Origin: Massospora cicadina
Lineage: Eukaryota; Entomophthoromycota; Entomophthoromycetes; Entomophthorales; Entomophthoraceae
DNA length: 64,000 nt
Assembly (NCBI GenBank): GCA_022478985.1
Contig: JAKSZP010004225.1
Location: forward strand, 1-64,000
Direction of reading: 5' to 3'
This document shows, piece after piece, positions 56,125-64,000 of the stretch (the stretch's first letter is position 1; each line of letters begins with the position of its first letter). Both the position numbers and the translations under genes were made by a program. Under the pieces are notes generated by a model, which ran no database searches, was not told the origin of the DNA, and worked only from the letters and a program-made list of their open reading frames with translations.

Positions 56125-56960
56125 TGTGGGATCCGCTAATGGAGGCCACAAATAATTTCTCAGAGTGAGAAACTTACTTTTTAATAAAACTATAAAATAA
56201 ATACTTTTTATAATTTTTATGTTTTTTATTATAATCAGCGCGGCAAAACCAAGAAAGGCCCTTTGTCAATACTAGCTTTTCCTATTTAAACTAGTTCAAT
56301 TTTTTAGACCACCAATATTTGAGGTAAAAGAATTCAAGCTCAGTTGTCTAAATTAGGAAATATAGGTTTTTTGCCTACCAGATCAGAGATGAAAATTTTT
56401 GAGTCAAAACCAACCCATGCGGTAGCACTTGAATGAATTGTATCCAATCACCAGCAAGTAAAATCTTTGCACCTTGGCGGTGGTCAGACTCGACTGGTAA
56501 TGAATTGGGTAACTTAGCGATGGACAGACTCAGATGGTAATAATTGGCTAATTGTTGCCCTATCATCCTCGAGTAAAATCTTTGCACCTTGGCAGTGGTT
56601 AGACTCAGATGATATTGATTGGTTAACTTGCACCCAATCATTGACGGGTAACATCCTCTTGCCTTGTGGAGGTTCCGATCCGCATGACACTATAATTCTC
56701 AGATTTGACTGAGGAGTTGTAGTAATCCTATAGTTAGTATTTACTTTTTAAGCTGATTCTTATGGTAAATCGTATTATTCCAGTTATTAGGATTCCACCA
56801 AGAATTCACTAAGGTCTTTTCGCTGTGGGTACTCCTATCATTAATATCCACAATATTATCTATAAATTGGACAGGTGATGGGCCAATCATGTTAGCAGAT
56901 TCAGGAGCCCTAATTCTTCCAACATTCTTTTTCTGGAGTCAAGGAAGAGAATGTCTGACA
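56125..56960 (-). repeat. Element G 5' LTR
   Basis: It has the same length (836 bp) as the 3' LTR at 52955-53790 and the same internal tandem repeat, and is followed by the target duplication ataca (56961-56965). Confidence 0.9.
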
Positions 56961-56965
56961 ATACA

Positions 56966-57400
56966 GTCAATATTGTTTCCACTAAGCTGATTGTGAAGTT
57001 AAACTAAAGCCTGATGTAGAACATTAAATTGTATATGGCATCACAAGAGCGGAAAGCACGGTCTCTGAGGGAGCATACAGTGCACTACCTCTGCTGTTTG
57101 TGTCAATTGATATTTTGCTCCAGCAAAAGTGTTACTGAACAGTAACTACAATCTGCTAATTGGGATTGCTTTCCTGTTACACTTCAGGGCTGTAATTGAA
57201 TTGAAAGAGGAGAGCTTCAAATTTTTGGGGCAACAGATCCTAATTTACTTACCTCCAGCAGAGTGCCAAAGGATCCAGTGCATATGGGACATATCTACCT
57301 TTCATAAAGTTATAGGTTAATTCCAGTTTGCTACCATCATCTGAAAAGAAGACCTGGACCCTCCCCAGAAGATCTATGAATATCAAGGGCTGCCTCTCAG
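56966..57400 (+). pseudogene. Element E protease, second part
   Basis: The frame goes on from the G insertion with VNIVSTKLIVKLN, the continuation of the active-site loop. It then reads, in 57129-57320, MLLNSNYNLLIGIAFLLHFRAVIELKEES, where NLLIG is the ILG position of retropepsins. This matches NYNLLIRTTFLRHFRAVI in element F closely. Confidence 0.7.
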
Positions 57401-57409
57401 AGCTGCTGG

Positions 57410-57665
57410 GTCTATATCAATCCCCTCCGGCTACCAAATGATAGTAAACACCAGATTGGAGGTGAAAAGCTCATTTGGACTTTATGGGGAGGTCATTGGC
57501 CTTATCAGCAATTGCGGCTTGAGCCCACATGTGGCTCCAGGCAATATACTACCAGGAAACAAGGAGATTAAGATTTTACTAGCGAATTTATAAAAAAGAA
57601 CCATTACAAATTCGCTGAAATCTTATAGTGGCGTATTTACAATTGCCCCAGTTGAGAAGGTCATT
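57410..57665 (+). pseudogene. Element E dUTPase-like connector
   Basis: One frame reads IPSGYQMIVNTRLEVKSS, GLYGEVIGLIS, LSPHVAPGNILPGNKEIKIL and LANL, a stop, then SYSGVFTIAPVEKV. It aligns throughout with the copy in element F (48620-48895), including the VAPG-x-ILPG-x-x-E-I block. The last part is decayed. Confidence 0.45.
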
Positions 57666-57839
57666 TGGGTTCACAAGTTTGGGTTGCTGGATAAATCTGG
57701 TCTTCCAATCACACCGCAGCCTGGCGTAGTATTGGTGGTACCATGCAAAAATTTAATGGGGCTATTGGAAGAACATAAAGATTAAAGATAGCTTTATTTA
57801 AAAACTATAAGGAGATTTTTGCTATTGGCGACCACGATT

Positions 57840-58580
57840 TAAAGTGCTCTCAGGGGGTGGTCCATCAATTAATCACCAGGGATCATTCCCCATCAGGTCT
57901 TGGCCGATTTGCCAATTGGGGGTAGCTGAAGAAGTAGTTACCAAGGAAATTGAAGAGATGCTGGAGCAAGGGATACTCAAACCATCAAAGAGTCCATAGG
58001 CTTTGCCCTTTCTAAATGTAAAAAAATTGATAGTACCAACTGGGTAGTGATAGACTACTGGGAAGCTCAACTGTATCACTAAAAAGGACTCATATCCCTT
58101 GCCAAGGACTGATGATGCTTTGGATGAGCTAGGAGGAGCTCACTACTTCTAAGCACTGGATTTGATATTGGGTTACTGGCAAATCAAGTTGCCCACAGCG
58201 GAACAGGAGAAATGTGCCATAATCACATCCAAGGGTCTTTTGCAACTGACACGTATACCTAAAGGTCTGTGTAATTCCCTGGCTATGTTCTAATGAGTAT
58301 GGACACCATCCTCGATGACCAGAAGTTTTCATGCGTTCTTATGTACTTTAATGATATCAATGTCTTCTCCCACAAAATTTTGGAGCATCTTATTCATTTA
58401 TTGAGGTATTCCACTGTCTTGCTGAAGCCAAAATCAAGATCAATCCCCATAAATACAACTTCTTAAAGGACCAACTGGAGTACTTTGGTTTTTGTGGTAG
58501 ACGCAAAGTGGCTCAAACTGCATCCAGCTAAGGTGAACGCTATCCAGATAGTGATCCTACCAAGAAGAAAACGTGATGTG
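57840..58580 (+). pseudogene. Element E reverse transcriptase
   Basis: Read with stops: EEMLEQGILKPSKSP (57950-57995), VIDYWEAQL-like and KKDSYPLPRTDDALDELGGAHYF (58078-58148), ALDLILGYWQIKLPTAEQEKCAI, TRIPKGLCNS, and CVLMYFNDINVFS (58333-58370). The catalytic box reads YFND, the first aspartate being Asn, as in element F. The IN-PHKYNFLKDQLEYFGF block follows. Confidence 0.75.
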
Positions 58581-58599
58581 CATATATTTTTGGGGATAT

Positions 58600-59110
58600 T
58601 TGGTTACTACAAGTGCTTTATACCCATATTCAGCTGTATTGGAGGTCATCTGTTTTAGTTATTAAAAAAGGATGCAGTGTTTAAATGGATGGAACGTTGA
58701 CAATGCTCCTTTGTTAAACTTTGGATGGCGTTAATCAGTGCACAAGTGCTACTTTATTTAAAATTTTGATAAAGGTTTTATCATTCATATGGATGTTTCT
58801 CTTTCCGCTGTTAGGGCCGTTCTATCCCAAAGGACGCCGAGGGGGAGGAGCACCTGGTTGCGTACTGCAGTAAGAGCCTGAACTGCCATAAATACAATTA
58901 TAGCGTGATCAAGAAAAAGTTTTAGCGGCGATCTATGCATAGAAGCAATTCAGGGTGTACTTGAATAGATTGAAGTTTAAAGTAGTAACCAAACATGCTT
59001 ATTGCGCTGATTGCAGAGTCTCAGAGAGTTTGAAGGGCAGCTGGCCCAATTGTCTCTCAAACCGCAGGCTTATGATTTAGGGATGCTTCACCAACCTGGA
59101 ATCAAACACC
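58600..59110 (+). pseudogene. Element E RT connection and RNase H
   Basis: GIFGYYKCFIPIFSCIGGH (58590-58645) is the connection. HMDVSLSAVRAVLSQ (58785-58830) is the RNase H start with its first Asp, followed by HLVAYCSKSLNCH and later FEGQLAQLSLKPQAYDLGMLHQPGIKHQNA (59020-59120). The frame changes several times. Confidence 0.7.
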
Positions 59111-59289
59111 AAAATGCAAAAAACTTAATGAGGTTATCCACAATTGCCTTTACAGCAGATCTTATCAATGTAATGTATGACAAAATGCTCATCTGCAGAT
59201 ATGCAAAACTTCACAAGTTGTAAAGGCGTTAAATGATATTCAAGCTAATACTTTTCAGCGTGACAGTGAGTTGTACAAACTGATTAGAG

Positions 59290-60360
59290 ATTATATGGTG
59301 ATTTTTGGAAAACTTTGTCACAGCCAAGCATTATTATAAGTGCACATAATGCAGTCAGACATGGTTGTTTGTGTAAAGCGTTGTAATGTTGCACCCTCAG
59401 TATTATTGGGAAATCTTAAACTTTAACTTGCTTGAGGCAATTTCCTGCTGCCACCAGTGCCAAGTTGAAAAAGCCGTTCCGCCAGAAGACCCCTTATTGG
59501 ATACTAAAACCTCATTTTGCTTGGCGTACGGTTTCCATTGACGTCATTGGCCCTTGCCAACGGGAGCAAATCAGCCCAAATACATTCTGGTAGTAATCAA
59601 ATACTTGACCAGGTGGGTGAAAGCACAGGCGATATGGGATTTGGAACTGTAACAGTGGTAAGTTCATAAATGGGCTGCATAATCCAGCGACATGGCTTCC
59701 TCAGTTCATCATTACTGATAATGGAACAAACTTCACCTCCCACATCCTTCCAAAGCTATATGAGCTGATGCTATCAGCAGGGTTCTGATGACCCCATACC
59801 ACCCTGAGTCTAACAATATGGTTGAAAGTGTTAATGGGACCTTGATGAACATACTCCAGAAATTGGTAAAAATTGATCTTCATATTGAGCTATCTCCTTT
59901 TCAACATCATCTTAACCTACAGTATTAGCTATCACTTTGAAACGGGTAAGAGTCCCTTCCAGTTACTATATGGATGGCACCTAAATCTTCCTGCACTGCT
60001 TTATGCCTGAATAGAAGATACTGTAAGAATGGATCCGCAACATTACTTGAATAACCTGGTGAATAACTTAATCAAGTTGAAAACTGAAGTGTGCTCTTTC
60101 AGTCTAGCCAATAAGATAAAGAATCAGTCTAACAATCAGGTATGAAGTAGCAAGCTTGTCCAGCTCAAAGAAGGAGAGATGGTTCTGTTTTATGACCAGC
60201 ATAAAGTTCAGTGGATGCATAATTTGGCCAACACCTGGGTTAGTCCGTTTGGGATAATTGATAAAATGTGTTGTGACGCCTACATTACCAAGGACCCTGC
60301 AAGCATTTGGATCATTAATCAAGTGCATGCAAAGCTCCTCTGGGCGTATAAACAATAGGA
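59290..60360 (+). pseudogene. Element E integrase
   Basis: HNAVRHGCL is the His region (about 59345). CCHQCQVEKAVPPED-like sequence gives the CxxC (59450-59480). VSIDVIGPC has the first Asp (59533-59560), [21 protein letters not shown] the second (59705-59770), and a degraded [17 protein letters not shown] the Glu (59815-59870). [23 protein letters not shown] follows. The C-terminal module near 60170-60360 has GEMVLFYDQHKVQW and QVHAKLLW. The three acidic positions are kept, but stops interrupt the gene. Confidence 0.75.
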
Positions 60361-60386
60361 GACTTAACTTCCGGTCAAGGGAGTAA

Positions 60387-60970
60387 CGTTGAGATTCTGA
60401 TATGACCAAACAATAAGCCCCAAATAGATGCGTCAGATTAGCTAAAATCCATTGACAATAGTTTAATAGTGTGCAAATATTTAAGCACCTTGAGATAAGC
60501 CTATACTAAGACAGAAAGATAGTTATTGGATAGCCTCCAAATAAGGTGATAAAGTAATATTAACTTATGTTGGATATTTACAGAACGTCTCCAACTAAGG
60601 TAATAGCAAATTAAAGATCAAAAGACTTGCAGAACCTCTCAGATAATAGGATGAACCAATGAGAGTACAGCGTTGAAAATACCCTAATCAAAAGTATTGA
60701 TATCTACTAAAGTTGGTGATATATAAGTGAGATTAGAAGATTGGTGGCGATGGATTGTTTGTAAGAAGAATGGAGCGGAGCAGAATGAGTCAGCTCTTAG
60801 ACATTAAATTAAATAAAGTAGTGCAATCAAAGCTATTTGCTGTACATTTAACAGTTTCTTTAAGTTTGTCTCAAGGATTGGCAATCTCCATATCTTCCAT
60901 TCGATGCTCAATAGGATTGACCATGTGCAGCCCCTATGGCGTATTTCAGCTAAATCACTGAAATTATAAC
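60387..60970 (+). repeat. Element E 3' LTR
   Basis: It starts CGTTGAGATTCTGATATG, with the first T changed to C, and ends gaaattataaca. It pairs with 43755-44337. TATA box at 60720-60727. The two hairpins of the 5' LTR are decayed here. cagat follows. Confidence 0.85.
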
Positions 60971-63195
60971 ACAGATGAAACCTCAGGTGCTAAACTTTCT
61001 GGAGTAAGTAAGAAAGGTAGTAAAGCCTAATTCTACGTCAATGCTAACACATATGCATCTATATCACACATTTGATAATGACTTATATTTTCAGCAAAGT
61101 AAATTCCTTCAAACATCTATATCACAAAATTAGATCAAAATTATAATGTCAAACATTCCATAGTAGTTGCAAAACCTCTACAACCTTAAAGACTGCTACT
61201 AAATTTATTTTATTTTATATATTGGTTCTTTATCTTAGTATATTAGAGTATTTAAAGTTAAATGCAAAATATAAGAGCAGATACTATATATGCCACTTTA
61301 TAGCACCACTAATCCTTTTGATAAATTTCCAATAGTATTCTAAGTTATTTACATTTTTGATCTTCAAAGAATATATAGAACCAGACAAAAAGAAAAAAGT
61401 ATATTGGCCTTAAGTCACTAAAGGTTTCATACTATTAACCTTAAAATAAGATGATCTAATATTATACCCATTTAACTTTTTCCTATTTAATATCACCTTC
61501 AGGAAAAGCAAAAAACAAATAAACATCAGCCATCACATCCGTTTGTTCTTTTTTCCTGCTGAATGGCAGCTGCTGTCCTTTACAAAGAAGTGGTGCTTTA
61601 CAGCTGAGCATTTACCACCCCATGGGCAGAAGCATGTAGACTGGTTTGACCAGTACGCTTATATCTGAACTCTTTATACCCCAGGGACCTAGAAACACAT
61701 TTTAAACAAGCTTGTCTGCCTCTCACTAACCCCTGTTAACTCTATATTAACAATTTCTTCTGCTTTCATGTCATTTAATAACATCTCTTCCCATAATCTG
61801 ACAAATTATTTAAATAAACTTACTCCTGTCATCTTTGCAACAGCATGTAAAATGGATTCTTCCATAATAAAAGCAATTTTGACAATAAGAGCAACTATGA
61901 GAATAATGCAGCTGCTGTGACACTAATTCCTATAATTACTAAAAACACATTCTAATACAGACAACTTGCACCCGCCTCCATGATAACACTATAGTAGTGG
62001 TGTCATAACTTAAACACCCTTTTACCCCCTCCTATACATTTCAAAAGGAATTTATGACTAGGCTTCCCACCTATGACATTAAAACCATCCTTCACTTCAC
62101 AATTCCTAGTGGCTCTGAGCACTTTGGGGACCTCGTGACATGGCACCAACACCCCACTACCTAAACATGGCACAACACATCCTAGCACGTGCTTGCATCA
62201 ACTCATTGTTGCGCCATTTTTCTATTCTGCATTGACAAAGGGAAAGTTAATTGCCTGATATGTCATATAGATAGATCAGTCTCAAATTCATGTCAGTAAA
62301 CCTTCAATCTCAGAAATACAACTAATCTCAATTTAAGGCCTCAACAGTAGCGTTTGGATGATTATTTGGGTGCTCCACCCCCAGACCGCTCACTTTCTGA
62401 ATATAAACAACTTGGAAACCATTCGATCCCCCATATAACCTTGCCATCCCATGAAATCCAATTAGTTGAGGCTTGGACCCATGTATAATCCACAACTTTT
62501 ATAATGCACATTCAATTATAACCCCTTAAACATAATAAAAATTTTTCAATATTCTTGTGTCATAAAGGTGAGGTTGTAAGAGTATGGAAAAATTATTTTT
62601 TCCAAACTTCATTTATAAATCGACCCAAAAATTTTAATTTTCAAAAAATACTATCCCTCAAGATGGTAAGCTAGCAAGACCAACGTCATCCCTTACTTTA
62701 ATGACCATCAGCTCACCATGGATTCAGTGACATTGACCAAAAGAGTTATCACTCCCTGAAGTTGTGGCAAAATCAGTTGACAAAATGACATCAGCACTAT
62801 ATCCTTTATACTCTAGATTTCCTCAAAGCTGCAAGATGAGAGTCAACTGCCTCGCCAAAGTTACAATGACACCATCAGTCAAATTGAAGTGTAGATTTTT
62901 ACCTTAAACAAAAATCTACCCTTATCAACTTTGCTAATTTCGCATAGCTCTATATGCCCTCGTCCAGGTCAGGCACCATCTAGCTGAATACATAGATGCC
63001 ATTTCTTGAGCCTAGCTTAACCATCTGAAAGCTTTGTTTTACTGAAAATATGTTACCAATTTTGTAATTCAATTATTATTCATTTGCTATCTAATAAAGC
63101 GACCTAGAAATTTTACAATAATCTAAGCTTATCTTATTCACCCATACACCTTATGATTTTTTTTGATATATCCACTGAATAGACATTTGTGAAGA
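60971..63195. other. Unassigned AT-rich DNA
   Basis: Frames are all shorter than 70 codons and without motifs. I see no LTR end, primer site or tRNA-like structure. Part of 62640-63195 may be a very decayed upstream piece of the LINE relic that follows, but the match is too weak to claim. Confidence 0.4.
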
Positions 63196-64000
63196 TTTTG
63201 ACCAATGGCTATCCCAGCACTGTTCAACAACCCTTTTTGCAAAGGCAAGCTATCAATAAGTATTAGGTAACTCTTACCTCATCTTCACACATGTACTCTC
63301 TGACGTTAGAAGGGTGACAACTAATGAGGGAACTACCCACGTCACTTACAACTGATCCAAAACCCAGATTGCTGTAACTTTTGCCAGAGCCAAAGGATGG
63401 AGGCCTGGATAAAACAACTAAAGCAAAAGTGCCACTCTTAGCCCTCTTACAGTTGTTCAAAAGGCTGGGAAGCTGTGCAGGAAGAACTCCTCTTGGAACT
63501 CACACTTCAGAAAGAATGGGCAGCAAACTTTAAAATCAATTATCTATTAAAATAGTGGAAATGTCTGAACCACTTCTTTTAAAAAAGCAAAAAATTTCCA
63601 ATCAAAGCATATGATACCATTGTACTGAAGATTGACACCACCATGATGTATAAGAGTGTAATCACACAGGTGCTACGTTTTTTATTTCAACCTCTTTTTA
63701 CCCAAAACTAGTGGACCCATCAGATGTCCAGGGCTTCCTGTGGCGGGCTCCAGCGCCGCCAATAAGTCATAAGATGTTGAGGCTCTCCAGGCGCTAATTT
63801 ATCTAGTAGGTGATGGAAATCCTACTAATCTATTTGCAGCTCAAGCCAGAGGAGCTGACAGTATACCCCTGAGTATATTAAATAAACCACTGTTAAAGCC
63901 AATTAATTGATTTTTTACTTGCCAGGAAGTGTCCTAAAAAATCTAGCTCCCTTTGAAATGGCACTTTGTAGCGAAATTAATTTTAAGTGGGGATGGCTAT
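63196..64000 (+). pseudogene. Second LINE copy, decayed, running off the window
   Basis: It aligns with 33875-34680 of the full LINE. ccagcactgttcaacaaccc (about 63215) matches the end of the endonuclease region. gtggacccatcagatgtcca and the following cttcctgtggcgggctccag (63709-63750) match 34388-34430 closely, and later gtgatggaaatcctactaat matches 34490. It contains many stops and indels. It begins within the endonuclease region, so it is 5'-truncated or decayed upstream. Confidence 0.8.

Larger units (their letters stand above)
52955..56960 (-). mobile_element. Element G: non-autonomous Ty3 derivative nested in E protease
   Basis: Two 836-bp LTRs (52955-53790 and 56125-56960) and a perfect ataca duplication define a 4.0-kb element on the minus strand. 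It has gag, protease and the integrase C-terminus, but no connector, RT, RNase H or integrase core: the sequence goes from the region after the protease (about 54194) to the integrase tail (54051). It would need enzymes from a full relative. The LTRs differ at roughly one base in ten in the first 150 bases, so it is not brand new. Confidence 0.9.
43755..60970 (+). mobile_element. Element E: Ty3/gypsy element interrupted by F and G
   Basis: LTRs of 583 bp (43755-44337) and 584 bp (60387-60970) face the same way, and the flanks caggt and cagat match at four of five positions. The plus-strand internal parts are gag (44407-45343 and 51885-52700), protease (52740-52949 and 56966-57300), connector, RT, RNase H and integrase. 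Two minus-strand elements lie inside with perfect target duplications. Without them E is about 6.7 kb. The genes carry many stops, so E is the oldest of the three. Confidence 0.9.

Noticed and set aside
56069..56149. Longer start of the element G Gag
   Set aside because: It begins inside the LTR and translates the primer-binding site. The Met at 56068 lies downstream of it.
1..64000. CRISPR array, bacterial operons or an envelope gene in the LTR elements
   Set aside because: No regular repeat-spacer pattern and no bacterial genes were seen. In A, C, E and F the integrase end is followed by short non-coding DNA and the LTR, leaving no room for an envelope gene.

Overview
The window is eukaryotic and consists almost entirely of transposable elements. 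It is AT-rich and has no operon structure or bacterial genes. I see no intact host gene. The sequence is layered with LTR retrotransposons of the Ty3/gypsy type, one nearly full-length LINE, a tRNA-derived SINE, very short LINE 3'-end insertions, and old AT-rich relic DNA. The LINE motifs (CCHC knuckle, APE-type endonuclease, FADD reverse transcriptase, zf-RVT-like tail) and the Ty3 style would suit a large, repeat-swollen genome such as that of an early-diverging fungus. The sequence alone does not fix the lineage, so treat that as a guess.

Layout. 1-3365: undefined DNA plus a decayed plus-strand retroelement with a protease and the start of an RT. 3366-11020: element A, a minus-strand Ty3 element with both LTRs. 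11021-13315: element B, a truncated minus-strand relative that shares A's right-hand LTR. 13316-15779: element H, a minus-strand internal-deletion derivative with its 5' LTR. 16102-26442: element C, a plus-strand Ty3 element. Its 5' LTR carries a 1.4-kb insert, and its 3' LTR carries a SINE and a tiny LINE tail. 26443-30286: relic DNA ending in a minus-strand LTR (I). 30287-36735: the LINE, inserted into LTR I with a 17-bp target duplication. 36753-37560: rest of LTR I. 37561-43585: AT-rich desert with an integrase relic. 43586-43669: (GT)42. 43755-60970: element E, a plus-strand Ty3 element that received minus-strand element F (45344-51879) in its gag and minus-strand element G (52955-56960) in the middle of its protease active-site motif. 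60971-63195: unassigned. 63196-64000: start of a second, decayed LINE copy running off the window.

How the parts work together. Each full Ty3 element has, in order, gag (coiled coil, CCHC knuckle), retropepsin, a connector domain that looks dUTPase-like, RT, RNase H and integrase. LTRs carry the promoters, and reverse transcription would start from a shared primer-binding site (TGGTGCTCACTACAGGG) found at all six recognisable sites. Every Ty3 element here carries stops or frameshifts, so none looks autonomous. The LINE is the least damaged element, with all visible EN and RT catalytic motifs present. Its 3' tail also explains three much shorter insertions elsewhere in the window.

Most interesting points: LINE insertions as short as 15 bp with perfect target duplications; a duplicated LTR-end/primer-site module that became part of the LTR in element C; the dUTPase-like connector shared by four elements; a SINE whose empty site is preserved in the partner LTR; and the loss of the first YxDD aspartate in three of four RTs.
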